A stretch of DNA of 64,000 nt, taken from NCBI GenBank assembly GCA_037127255.1, contig JBANSL010000001.1:39733001-39797000 (forward strand), read 5' to 3'. The translations under genes were made by a program, and so were the position numbers. Below the pieces are notes generated by a model. The model was not told where the DNA came from, searched no databases, and saw nothing but the letters and a program-made list of their open reading frames with translations. The stretch's first letter is position 1, and every line of letters starts with the position of its first letter. Shown here piece by piece: positions 33,101 through 46,780 of this stretch. Source of the stretch: Persicaria tinctoria. Taxonomy: Eukaryota; Streptophyta; Magnoliopsida; Caryophyllales; Polygonaceae.

Positions 33101-36100
33101 GGAGGCTTGCTTGCACATCCCCGTGTTCGAAAGACACGTGATTACTAAATTCATTCTCCTTGGAGGCTTGCTTGCACATCCCCGTGTTCGAAAGGCACGT
33201 GATTGCTAAATTTAATCTCCTAGGAGGCTTACTGCATGCGCATCCGTGTTTAAGTGCACGCAATCGCAAAATTTGTTCTCCTTGGAGGCTTACTTGCATA
33301 TCCCCGTGTTCGAAAGACACTTGATTGCTAAATTTATTCTCCTTGGAGGCTTAATTGCACAACCCCGTGTTCGAAAGACACGTGATTGCTAAATTTATTC
33401 ACTTTGGAGGCTTACTTGCATATCCCCATGTTCGAAAGACACGTGAATGCTAAATTTATTCTCCTTTGAGGCTTACTTCCACATCTCTGTGTTAGAAAAA
33501 CACGTGATTACTAAGTTTATTCTCATTCGAGGCTTACTTGCACATCCTCATGTTCGAAAGACACGTGATTGCTAAATTTATTCTCCTTGGGGGCGTACTG
33601 CATGCGCATCTGTGCTTAAAGCGTACGCGATCACTAAATTTATGCTCCTTGGAAGCTTACTTTCACATCCCAATGTTCGAAAGACACGTGATTACTAAAT
33701 TTATTCTCCTTTGAGGCTATTTTGCACATCCCCGTGTTCGAAAGACACGTGATTGCTATATTTATTCTCCTTGGAGGCTTAATTGCACATCCTCGTGTTC
33801 GATAGACACGTGATTAATAAATTTGTTCTCCTTGGAGGCTTACTGCATGCGCATCTGTGCTTAAAGCGCACGTGATCGCTAAATTTGTTCTCCTTGGTGG
33901 TTTACTTGCACATCCTCGTGTTCGAAAGGCAAGTGATTGCTGAATTTATTCTCCTTGGAGGCTTAGTGCATGCACATCCCTTCTTAAAGCGCACGCGATC
34001 ACTAAATTTATTCTCCTTGGAGGCTTACTTGCACATCCCCGGGTTCGAAAGACACGTGATTGCTAAATTTATTCTGTTTTGAGGCTTATTTGCACATCCC
34101 CGTGTTCGAAATACACATTATTGCTAAATTTATTCACCTTGAGGCTTACTTTCACATCCCCGTGTTCGAAAGACATGTAATTGCTAAATTTATTCTCCTT
34201 AGGGGCTTACTGCATTCGCATCTGTGCTTAAAGCCGCCACAAACGCTAAATTTATTCTCCTTGAAGGCTTACTTGCACATCCCCTTGTTCGAAAGACACG
34301 TGATTGCTAAATTTATTCTCCTTGGAGGTTTATTTGCACATCCCCGTGTTCGAAAAACACGTGATTACTAAATTTATTCTCCTTGGAGGCTTACTGCATT
34401 CGCATATGTGCTTCAAGCCCCCACAAACGCTAAATTTATTCTCCTTTGAGGCTTACTTGCACATCCCCGTGTTCGAAAGACACGTGATTGCTAAGTTTAT
34501 TCTTATTCGAGGCTTACTTGCACATCCCCGTATTCGAAAGACACGTGATTGCTAAATTTATTCTCATTCGAGGCTTACTTGCACATCCCCGTATTCGAAA
34601 GACACGTGATTGCTAAATTTATTCACCTTGGAGGCTTACTGCATGCGCATCTGTGCTTAAAGCGCACGCGATCACTAAATTTATGCTCCTTTGAGGCTGA
34701 CTATCACATCCCCGTGTTCGAAAGACACGTGATTACTAAATTTATTCTCCTTGGAGGCTTATTTGCACATCCCCGTGTTCGAAAGACACGTGATTGCTAC
34801 ATTTATTCTCCTTGGAGGGTTACTTGCATATCCCCGTGTTCGATAGACACGTGATTAATAAATTTATTCTCCTTGGAGGCTTACTTGCACATCAACGTGT
34901 TCGATAGACACGTGATCGCTAAATTTGTTCTCCTTGGTGGCTTACTTGCACATCATCGTGTTCGAAAGGCACGTGATTGCTGAATTTATTCTCCTTGGAG
35001 GCTTAGTGCATGCACATCCGTTCTTAAAGTGCACGCGATCACTAAATTTATTCTCCTTGGAGTCTTACTTGCACATCCCCGGGTTCGAAAGAAACGTGAT
35101 TGCTAAATTGATTCTCTTTTGAGGCTTATTTGCACATCCCCGTGTTCGAAAGACAGGGGATCGCTAAATTTATTCTCCTTGGAGGCTTACTTGCACATCT
35201 CCGTGTTCGAAAGGCACGTGATTGCTTAATTTATTCTCCTTGGAGGCTTACTGCATTGGCAACTGTGCTTAAAGCCCCCACAAACGCTAAATTTATTCTC
35301 CTTGAAGGCTTACTTGCACATCCCCGTGTTTGAAAGACACGTGATTGCTAAATTTATTCTCCTTGGAGGCTTACTTGCACATCCCCGTCTTCGAAAGACA
35401 CGTGATTGCTAAATTTATTCACCTTGGAGGCTTACTTGCATATCCCCATGTTCAAAAGACACAGGAATGTTAAATTTATTCTCCTTTGAGGCTTACTTGC
35501 ACATCCCCGTGTTCGAAAGACACGTGATTGCTATGTTTATTCTCATTCGAGGCTTACTTGCACATCCCCGTATTCGAAAGACACGTGATTGCTAAATTTA
35601 TTCACCTTGGACGCTTACTTGAACATCCTCGTGTTCGAAAGACACGTGATTGCTAAATTTATTCTCCTTGGTGGCTTACTGCATGCGCATCTGAGCTTAA
35701 AGCGCACGCGATCACTAAATTTATGCTCCTTTGAGGCTTACTTTAACATCCCCGTGTTCGAAAGACACGTGATTGCTATATTTATTCTCCTTGGAGGCTT
35801 ACTTGCATATTCTCGTGTTCGATAGACACGTAATTAATAAATTTACTCTCCTTGGGAGCTTACTTGCACATCATCGTGTTCGATAGACACGTAATCGCTA
35901 AATTTTTTCTCCTTGGTGGCTTACTTGCACATCATCGTATTCGAAAGGCGCGTGATTGCTGAATTTATTCTCCTTGGAGGCTTAGTGCATGCACATCCGT
36001 TCTTAAAGTGCACGCGATCACTAAATTTATTCTCCTTGGAGTCTTACTTGCACATCCCCGGGTTCGAAAGACACGTGATTGCTAAATTGATTCTCTTTTG

Positions 36101-38892
36101 AGGCTTATTTCCACATCCCCGTGTTCGAAAGACATGTAATTGCTAAATTTATTCTCCTTGGGGGCTTACTGCATGCACATCCATGCTTAAAGCGCACGCA
36201 ATCTCTAAATTTATTCTCCTTGGAGGCTTACTGCATTCGCATCTGTGCTTAAAGCCCCCACAAATGCTAAATTTATTCTCCTTGAAGGCTTACTTGCACA
36301 TCCCCGTGTTTGAAAGACACGTGATTGCTAAATTTATTCTCCTTGGAGGCTTACTTGCACATCCCCGTCTTCAAAAGACACGTGATTGCTAAATTTATTC
36401 ACCTTGGAGGCTTACATGCATATCCCCATGTTAAAAAGACACGTGAATGCTAAATTTATTGTTCTTTGAGGTTTACTTGCACATCCCCGTGTTCGAAAGA
36501 CACGTGATTGCTAAGTTTATTCTCATTCGAGGTTTACTTGCACATCCCCGTATTCGAAAGACATGTGATTGCTAAATTTATTCACCTTGGAGGCTTACTT
36601 GCACATCCTCATGTTCGAAAGACACGTGATTGCTAAATTTATTCTCCTTGGAGGCTTACTGCATGCGCATCTGAGCTTAAAGCGCACGCGATCACTAAAT
36701 TTATGCTCCTTTGAGGCTTACTTTCACATCCCCGTGTTCGAAAGACACGTGATTACTAAATTTATTTTTCTTGGAGGCTTATTTGCACATCCCCGTGTTC
36801 GAAAGACACGTGATTGCTATATTTAATCTCTTTGGAGGCTTACTTGCATATCCCCGTGTTCGATAGACACGTGATTAATAAACTTACTCTCCTTGGAGGC
36901 TTACTTGCACATCATCGTGTTCGATAGACACGTGATCGCTAAATTCTTTCTCCTTGGTGGCTTACTTGCACATCATCGTGTTCGAAAGGCACGTGATTGC
37001 TGAATTTATTCTCCTTGGAGACTTAGTGCATGCACATCCGTTCTTAAAGTGCATGCGATCACTAAATTTATTCTCCTTGGAGTCTTACTTGCACATCCCC
37101 AGGTTCGAAAGACACGTGATTGCTAAATTGATTCTCTTTTTAGGCTTATTTGCACATCCCCGTGTTCGAAAGACACGTGATTGCTAAATTTATTCTCCTT
37201 GAGGCTTACTTGCACTTCCCCGTGTTCGAAAGACATGTAATTGCTAAATTTATTCTCCTTGGTGGCTTACTGCATGCACATCGATGCTTAAAGCGCACGC
37301 AATCGCTAAATTTATTCTAATTGGAGGCTTGCTTGCACATCCCCGTGTTCGAAAGACACGTGATTGCTAAATTCATTCTCCTTGGAGGCTTGCTTGCACA
37401 TCCCCGTGTTCGAAAGGCACGTGATTGCTAAATTTAATCTCCTAGGAGGCTTACTGCATGCGCATCCGTGTTTAAGTGCACGCAATCGCAAAATTTATTC
37501 TCCTTGGAGGCTTACTTGCATATTCCCGCGTTCGAAAGACACGTGATTGCTAAATTTATTCTCCTTGGAGGCTTAATTGCACATCCCTGTGTTCGAAAGA
37601 CACGTGATTGATAAATTTAGTCACCTTGGAGGCTTACTTGCATATCCCCATGTTCTAAAGACACGTGAATGCTAAATTTATTCTCCTTTGAGGCTTACTT
37701 GCACATCTCTGTGTTAAAAAGACACGTGATTACTAAGTTTATTCTCATTCGAGGCATACTTGCACATCCTTGTGTTCGAAAGACACGTGATTGCTAAATT
37801 TATTTTCCTTGAAGGCTTACTGCATGCGCATCTATGCTTAAAGCGTACGCGATCACTAAATTTATGCTCCTTGGAGGCTTAATTGCACATCCTCGTGTTC
37901 GATAGACACGTGATTAATAAATTTGTTCTCCTTGGAGGCTTACTGCATGCGCATCTGTGCTTAAAGCGCACGTGATCGCTAAATTTGTTCTCCTTGGTCG
38001 CTTACTTGCACATCCTCGTGTTCGAAAGGCACGTGATTGTTGAATTTATTCTCCTTGGAGGCTTAGTGCATGCACATCCCTTCTTAAAGTGCACGCGATC
38101 ACTAAATTTATTCTCCTTGGAGGCTTACTTACACATCCCCGGGTTCGAAAGACACGTGATTGCTAAATTAATTCTCTTTTGTGGCTTATTTGCACATCCC
38201 TGTGTTCGAAATACACATGATTGCTAAATTTATTCTCCTTGAGGCTTACTTTCACTTCCCCGTGTTCGAAAGACATGTAATTGCTAAATTTATTTTCCTT
38301 AGGGGCTTACTGCATTCGCATCTGTGCTTAAAGCCCCCACAAACGCTAAATTTATTCTCCTTGAAGGCTTACTTGCACATCCCCTTGTTCGAAAGACACG
38401 TGATTGCTAAATTTATTCTCCTTGGAGGCTTACTTGCACATCCCCATGTTCGAAAAACACGTGATTGCTAAATTTATTCTCCTTGGAGGCTTACTGCATT
38501 CGCATCTGTGCTTAAAGCCCCCACAAACGCTAAATTTATTCTCCTTGAAGGCTTACTTACACATCCCCGTGTTCGAAAGACACGTGATTGCTAAATTTAT
38601 TCTCCTTGGAGACTTACTTGCACATCCCTGTCTTCGAAAGGCACGTGATTGCGAAATTTATTCACCTTGGAGGCTTACCTGCATATCCGCATGTTCAAAA
38701 GACACGTGAATGCTAAATTTATTCTCCTTTGAGGCTTACTTGCACATCCCCGTGTTCGAAAGACACGTGATTGCTAAGTTTGTTCTCATTCGAAGCTTAC
38801 TCGCACATCCCCGTATTCGAAAGACACGTGATTGCTAAATTTATTCACAGTGGAGGCTTACTTGCACATCCTCGTGTTCGAAAGACACGTGA
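30178..38892 (+). repeat. Satellite segment with long-range paralogy to 36.2-44.9 kb
   Basis: Sequence from 30183 to about 31600 matches 37646 to 39070 at offsets of 7463, 7341 and 7464, the changes being two-monomer gains and losses. Sequence from about 31680 to 36150 matches about 40430 to 44840 at offsets of 8750, 8505, 8504 and 8687, again changing by four or three monomers. This part thus looks like large-scale duplicated array rather than a short regular unit. B monomers recur every three to six monomers. Confidence 0.75.
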
Positions 38893-40853
38893 TTGCTAAA
38901 TTTATTCTCCTTGGAGGCTTACTGCATGCGCATCTGTGCTTAAAGCGCACGCGATCACTAAATTTATGCTCCTTTGAGGCTTCCTTTCACATCCCCGTGT
39001 TCGAAAGACACGTGATTAATAAATTTATTCTCCTTGGAGGCTTACTTGCACATCATCTTGTTCGATAGACACGTGATCGCTAAATTTGTTCTCCTTGGTG
39101 GTTTACTTGCACATCATCGTGTTCGAAAGGCACGTGATTGCTGAATTTATTCTCCTCGGAGGCTTAGTGCATGCACATCCGTTCTTAAAGTGCACGCGAT
39201 CACTAAATTTATTCTCCTTGGAGTCTTACTTGCAGATCCCCGGGTTCGAAAGACACGTGATTGCTAAATTGATTCTCTTTTGAGGCTTATTTGCACATCC
39301 ATGTGTTCGAAAGACAGGTGATCGCTAAATTTATTCTCCTTGGAGGCTTACTTGCACATCCCCGTGTTCCAAAGGCACGTGATTGCTAAATTTATTCTCC
39401 TTGGAGGCTTACTGCATTCGCAACTGTGCTTAAAGCCCCCACAAACGCTAAATTTATTCTCCTTGAAGGCTTACTTGCACATCCTCGTGTTCGACAGACA
39501 CGTGATTGCTAAATTTATTCTCCTTGGAGGCTTACTGCATGCGCATCTGTGCTTAAAGCGCACGCGATCACTAAATTTATGCTCCTTTGAGGCTTACTTT
39601 CACATCCCCGTGTTCGAAAGACACGTGATTACTAAATTTATTCTCCTTCGAGGCTTATTTGCACATCCCCGTGTTCGAAAGACACGTGATTAATAAATTT
39701 ATTCTCCTTGGAGGCTTACATGCACATCATCTTGTTCGATAGACACGTGATCGCTAAATTTGTTCTCCTTGGTGGCTTACTTGCACATCATCGTGTTCGA
39801 AAGGCACGTGATTGCTGAATTTATTCTCCTCGGAGGCTTAGTGCATGCACATCCGTTCTTAAAGTGCACGCGATCACTAAATTTATTCTCCTTGGAGTCT
39901 TACTTGCAGATCCCCGGGTTCGAAAGACACGTGATTGCTAAATTGATTCTCTTTTGAGGCTTATTTGCACATCCCCGTGTTCGAAAGACAGGTGATCGCT
40001 AAATTTATTCTCCTTGGAGGCTTACTTGCACATCCCCGTGTTCCAAAGGCACGTGATTGCTAACTTTATTCTCCTTGGAGGCTTACTGCATTCGCAACTG
40101 TGCTTAAAGCCCCCACAAACGCTAAATTTATTCTCCTTGAAGGCTTACTTGCACATCCTCGTGTTCGAAAGACACGTGATTGCTAAATTTATTCTCCTTG
40201 GAGGCTTACGCATGCGCATCTGTGCTTAAAGCGCACGCGATCACTAAATTTATGCTCCTTTGAGGCTTACTTTCACATTCCCGTGTTCGAAAGACACGTG
40301 ATTACTAAATTTATTCTCCTTCGAGGCTTATTTGCACATCCCCGTGTTCGAAAGACACGTGATTAATAAATTTATTCTCCATGGAGGCTTACTTGCACAT
40401 CATCTTGTTCGATAGACACGTGATCGCTAAATTTGTTCTCCTTGGTGGCTTACTTGCACATCATCGTGTTCGAAAGGCACGTGATTGCTGAATTTATTCT
40501 CCTCGGAGGCTTAGTGCATGCACATCCGTTCTTAAAGTGCACGCGATCACTAAATTTATTCTCCTTGGAGTCTTACATGCAGATCCCCGGGTTCGAAAGA
40601 CACGTGATTGCTAAATTGATTCTCTTTTGAGGCTTATTTGCACATCCCCGTGTTCGAAAGACAGGTGATCGCTAAATTTATTCTCCTTGGAGGCTTACTT
40701 GCACATCCCCGTGTTCCAAAGGCACGTGATTGCTAAATTTATTCTCCTTGGAGGCTTACTGCATTCGCAACTGTGCTTAAAGCCCCCACAAACGCTAAAT
40801 TTATTCTCCTTGAAGGCTTACTTGCACATCCTCGTGTTTGAAAGACACGTGAT
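38893..40853 (+). repeat. Three tandem copies of a 612-674 bp (10-11 monomer) unit
   Basis: Equivalent points lie at 39086, 39760 and 40433, and at 39340, 40014 and 40687 (spacings 674 and 673). The first copy, from about 38893 to 39505, is one monomer short. Shared marks are TTGCAGATCCCCGGGTTCG, CATCATCTTGTTCGATAG and CCGTGTTCCAAAGG. Copies appear almost identical, so this is a young local amplification. Confidence 0.88.
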
Positions 40854-43800
40854 TGCTAAATTTATTCTCCTTGGAGGCTTACCTGCACATCCCCATTTTC
40901 GAAAGACACGTGATTTCTAAATTTATTCACCTTGGAGGCTTACTTGCATATCCCCATGTTCAAAAGACACGTGAATGGTAAATTTATTCTCCTTTGAGGC
41001 TTACTTGCACATCCCCGTGTTCGAAAGACACGTGATTGGTAAGTTTATTCTCATTCGAGGCTTACTTGCACATCCCCGTATTCGAAAGACACGTGATTGC
41101 TAAATTTATTCACCTTAGAGGCTTACTTGCACATCCTCGGGTTCGAAAGACACGTGATTGCAAAATTTATTCTCCTTGAAGGCTTACTTGCACATCATCG
41201 TGTTCGATAGACGCGTGATCGCTAAATTTTTTCTCCTTGGTGGCTTACTTGCACATCATCGTGTTCGAAAGGCACGTGATTGCTGAATTTATTCTCCTTG
41301 GAGGCTTAGTGCATGCACATCCGTTCTTAAAGTGCACGCGATCACTAAATTTATTCTCCTTGGAGTCTTACTTGCACATCCCCGGGTTCGAAAGACACGT
41401 GATTGCTAAATTGATTCTCTTTTGAGGCTTATTTCCACATCACCGTGTTCGAAAGACACGTGATTGCTAAATTTATTCTCGTTGAGGCTTACTTGCACTT
41501 CCCCGTGTTCGAAAGACATGTAATTGCTAAATTTATTCTCCTTGGGGCTTACTGCATGCACATCCATGCTTAAAGCGCACGCAATCGCTAAATTTATTCT
41601 AATTGGAGGGTTGCTTGCACATCCCCGTGTTCGAAAGACACGTGATTGCTAAATTCATTCTCCTTGGAGGCTTGCTTGCACATCCCTGTGTTCGAAGGGC
41701 ACGTGATTGCTAAATTTAATCTCCTAGGAGGCTTACTGCATGCGCATCCGTGTTTAAGTGCACGCAATCGCAAAATTTATTCTCCTTGGAGGCTTACTTG
41801 CATATCCCCGTGTTCGAAAGACACTTGATTGCTAAATTTATTCTCCTTGGAGGCTTAATTGCACAACCCCGTGTTCGAAAGACACGTGTTTGCTAAATTT
41901 ATTCACCTTGGAGGCTTACTTGCACATCCCCGGGTTCGAAATACACGTGGATGCTAAATTTATTCTCCTTTGAGGCTTACTTGCACATCTCTGTGTTAGA
42001 AAGACACGTGATTACTAAGTTTATTCTCATTCGAGGCTTACTTGCACATCCTCATGTTCGAAAGACACGTTATTGCTAAATTTATTCTCCTTGGGGGCGT
42101 ACTGCATGCGCATCTGTGCTTAAAGCGTACGCGATCACTAAATTTATGCTCCTTGGAGGCTTACTTTCACATCCCAGTGTTCGAAAGACACGTGATTACT
42201 AAATTTATTCTCCTTTGAGGCTATTTTTCACATCCCCGTGTTCGAAAGACACGTGATTGCTATATTTATTCTCCTTGGAGGCTTAATTGCACATCCTCGT
42301 GTTCGATAGACACGTGATTAATAAATTTGTTCTCCTTGGAGGCTTACTGCATGCGCATCTGTGCTTAAAGCGCACGTGATCGCTAAATTTGTTCTCCTTG
42401 GTGGCTTACTTGCACATCCTCGTGTTCGAAAGGGAAGTGATTGCTGAATTTATTCTCCTTGGAGGCATAGTGCATGCACATCCCTTCTTAAAGCGCACGC
42501 GATCACTAAATTTATTCTCCTTGAAGGCTTACTTGCACATCCCCGGGTTCGAAAGACACGTGATTGCTAAATTTATTCTGTTTTGAGGCTTATTTGCACA
42601 TCCCCGTGTTCGAAATACACATTATTGCTAAATTTATTCTCCTTGAGGCTTACTTTCACATCCCCGTGTTCGAAAGACATGTAATTGCTAAATTTATTCT
42701 CCTTAGGGGCTTACTGCATTCGCATCTGTGCTTAAAGCCCCCACAAAGGCTAAATTTATTCTCCTTGAAGGCTTACTTGCACATCCCCTTGTTCGAAAGA
42801 CACGTGATTGCTAAATTTATTCTCCTTGGAGGTTTATTTGCATATCCCCGTGTTCGAAAAACACGTGATTACTAAATTTATTCTCCTTGGAGGCTTACTG
42901 CATTCGCATCTGTGCTTAAAGCCCCCACAAACGTTAAATTCATTCTCCTTGAAGGCTTACTTGCACATCCCCGTGTTCGAAAGACACGTGATTGCTAAAT
43001 TTATTCTCCTTGGAGGCTTACTTGCACATCCCCGTGTTCGAAAGACACGTGATTGCTAAATTTAGTCACCTTGGAGGCTTACTTGCATATCCGCATGTTC
43101 AAATGACACGTGAATGCTAAATTTATTCTCCTTTGAGGCTTACTTGCACATCCCCGTGTTCGAAAGACACGTGATTGCTAAGTTTATTCTCATTCGAGGC
43201 TTACTTTCACATCCCAGTGTTCGAAAGACACGTGATTGCTAAATTTATTCACCTTGGAGGCTTACTTGCACATCCTCGTGTTCGAAAGACACGTGATTGC
43301 TAAATTTATTCTCCTTGGTGGCTTACTGCATGCGCATCTGTGCTTAAAGCGCACGCGATCACTAAATTTATGCTCCTTTGAGGCTTACTATCACATCCCC
43401 GTGTTCGAAAGACACGTGATTACTAAATTTATTCTCCTTGGAGGCTTATTTGCACATCCCCGTGTTCGAAAGACACGTGATTGCTATATTTATTCTCCTT
43501 GGAGGCTTACTTGCATATCCCCGTGTTCGATAGACACGTGGTTAATAAATTTATTCTCCTTGGAGGCTTACTTGGACATCATCGTGTTCGATAGACACGT
43601 GATCGCTAAATTTGTTCTCCTTGGTGGCTTACTTGCACATCATCGTGTTCGAAAGGCACGTGATTGCTGAATTTATTCTCCTTGGAGGCTTAGTGCATGC
43701 ACATCCGTTCTTAAAGTGCACGCGATCACTAAATTTATTCTCCTTGGAGTCTTACTTGCACATCCCCGGGTTCAAAAGACACGTGATTGCTAAATTGATT

Positions 43801-46680
43801 CTCTTTTGAGGCTTATTTGCACATCCCCGTGTTCGAAAGACAGGTGATCGCTAAATTTATTCTCCTTGGAGGCTTACTTGCACATCCCCGTGTTCGAAAG
43901 GCACGTGATTGCTAAATTTATTCTCCTTGGAGGCTTACTGCATTCGCAACTGTGCTTAAAGCCCCCACAGACGCTAAATTTATTCTCCTTGAAGGCTTAC
44001 TTGCACATCCCCGTGTTTGAAAGACATGTGATTGCTAAATTTATTCTCCTTGGAGGCTTACTTGCACATCCCAGTCTTCGAAAGACACGTGATTGCTAAA
44101 TTTATTCACCTTGGAGGCTTAATTGCATATCCCCATGTTCAAAAGACACAGGAATGCTAAATTTATTCTCCTTTGAGGCTTACTTGCACATCCCCGTGTT
44201 CGAAAGACACGTGATTGCTATGTTTATTCTCATTCGAGGATTACTTGCACATCCCCGTATTCGAAAGACACGTGATTGCTAAATTTATTCACCTTCGACG
44301 CTTACTTGAACATCCTCGTGTTCGAAAGACACGTGATTGCTAAATTTATTCTCCTTGGTGGCTTACTGCATGCGCATCTGAGCTTAAAGCGCACGCGATC
44401 ACTAAATTTATGCTCCTTTGAGGCTTACTTTAACATCCACGTGTTCGAAAGACACGTGATTGCTATATTTATTCTCCTTGGAGGCTTACTTGCATATCCC
44501 CGTGTTCGATAGACACGTAATTAATAAATTTACTCTCCTTGGAGGCTTACTTGCACATCATCGTGTTCGATAGACACGTGATCGCTAAATTTTTTCTCCT
44601 TGGTGGCTTACTTGCACATCATCGTATTCGAAAGGCGCGTGATTGCTGAATTTATTCTCCTTGGAGGCTTAGTGCATGCACATCCGTTCTTAAAGTCCAC
44701 GCGATCACTAAATTTATTCTCCTTGGAGTCTTACTTGCACATCCCCGGGTTCGAAAGACACGTGATTGCTAAATTGATTCTCTTTTGAGGCTTATTTCCA
44801 CATCCCCGTGTTCGAAAGACATGTAATTGCTAAATTTATTCTCCTTGGGGGCTTACTGCATGCACATCCATGCTTAAAGCGCACGCAATCGCTAAATTTA
44901 TTTTAATTGGAGGCTTGCTTGCACATCCCCGTGTTCGAAAGACACGTGATTGCTAAATTCATTCTCCTTGGAGGCTTGCTTGCACATCCCCGTGTTCGAA
45001 AGACACGTGATTGCTAAATTTAATCTCCTAGGAGGCTTACTGCATGCGCATCCGTGTTTAAGTGCACGCAATCGCAAAATTTATTCTCCTTGGAGGCTTA
45101 CTTGCATATCCCCGTGTTCGAAAGACACGTGAATGCTAAATTTATTCTCATTTGAGGCTCACTTGCACATCTCTGTTTTAGAAAGACACGTGATTACTAA
45201 GTTTATTCTCATTCGAGGCTTACTTGCACATCCTCGTGTTCGAAAGACACGTGATTGCTAAATTTATTCTCTTTGGAGGCTTACTGCATGCGCATCTGTG
45301 CTTAAAGCGTACGCGATCACTAAATTTATGCTCCTTGGACGCTTACATTCACATCCCAGTGTTCGAAAGACACGTGATTGCTAAATTTATTCACCTTGGA
45401 GGCTTACTTGCACATCCTCGTGTTCGAAAGACACGTGATTGCTAAATTTATTCTCCTTGGAGGCTTACTGCATGCGCATCTGTGCTTAAAGCGCACGCGA
45501 TCACTAAATTTATGCTCCTTTGAGGCTTACTATCACATCCCCGTGTTCGAAAGACACGTGATTACTAAATTTATTCTCCTTGGAGGCTTACTTTCACATC
45601 ATCGTGTTCGATAGACACGTGATCGCTAAATTTGTTCTCCTTGGTGGCTTACTTGCACATCATCGTGTTCGAAAGGCACGTGATTGCTGAATTTATTCTC
45701 TTTGGAGGCTTAGTGCATGCACATCCGTTCTTAAAGTGCACGCGATCACTAAATTTATTCTCCTTGGAGTCTTATTTGCCCATCCCCGTGTTCGAAAGAC
45801 ACGTGATTGCTATATTTATTCTCCTTGGAGGCTTAATTGCACATCCTCGTGTTCGATAGACACGTGATTAATAAATTTGTTCTCCTTGGAGGCTTACTGC
45901 ATGCGCATCTGTGCTTAAAGCCCCCACGATCGCTACATTTATTCACCTTGGAGGCTTACTTGCACATCCCCGTGTTTGAAAGACACGTGATTGCTAAATT
46001 TATTCTCCTTGGAGGCTTACTTGCACATCCCCGTCTTCGAAAGACACGTGATTGCTAAATTTATTCTCCTTGGAGGCTTACTTGCATATCCCCATGTTCA
46101 AAAGACACAGGAATGCTAAATTTATTCTCCTTTGAGGCTTACTTGCACATCCCCGTGTTCGAAAGTCACGTGATTGCTAAGTTTATTCTCATTCGAGGCT
46201 TACTTGCACATCCCCGTATTCGAAAGACACGTGATTGCTAAATTTATTCACCTTGGAGGCTTACTTGAACATCCTCGTGTTCGAAATACACGTGATTGCT
46301 AAATTTATTCTCCTTGGTGGCTTACTGCATGCGCATTTGAGCTTAAAGCGCACGCGATCACTAAATTTATGCTCCTTTGAGGCTTACTTTCACATCCCCG
46401 TGTTCGAAAGACACGTGATTGCTATATTTATTCTCCTTGGAGGCTTACTTGCATATCCCCGTGTTCGATAGACACGTGATTAATAAATTTACTCTCCTTG
46501 GAGGCTTACTTGCACATCATCGTGTTCGATAGACACGTGATCACTAAATTTTTTCTCCTTGGTGGCTTACTTGCACATCATCATATTCGAAAGGCACGTG
46601 ATTGCTGAATTTATTCTCCTTGTAGGCTTAGTGCATGCACATCCATTCTTAAAGTGCACGCGATCACTAAATTTATTTCC
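40854..46680 (+). repeat. Satellite segment, second copy of the 8.5-8.75 kb spaced duplication
   Basis: It mirrors about 32.1-36.2 kb through about 44.9 kb, with shared unusual monomers: GGCTATTTTGCACATCCCC, GAAATACACATTATTGC and GTTCTGTTTTGAGGC-like junctions. After about 45 kb the order becomes irregular, with monomers drawn from several contexts. The segment ends in a damaged junction at 46675-46740. Confidence 0.75.
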
Positions 46681-46722
46681 ACATCCCCGTGTTCGAAAGA
46701 CACATCCCCGTGTTCGAAAGAC
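46681..46722 (+). repeat. 21-bp direct duplication at a broken monomer junction
   Basis: ACATCCCCGTGTTCGAAAGA plus one C is present twice in a row (46681-46701, 46702-46722). The left copy follows an abrupt ATTTATTTCC that skips the middle of a monomer. The right copy runs into ACGTGATCTCTTTTGAGG, missing about a dozen bases. This is the least regular spot seen in the array and lies about 60 bases before the 4165-bp duplication. Confidence 0.85.
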
Positions 46723-46780
46723 ACGTGATCTCTTTTGAGGCTTATTTCCACATCCCCGTGTTCGAAAGACACGTGATTGC

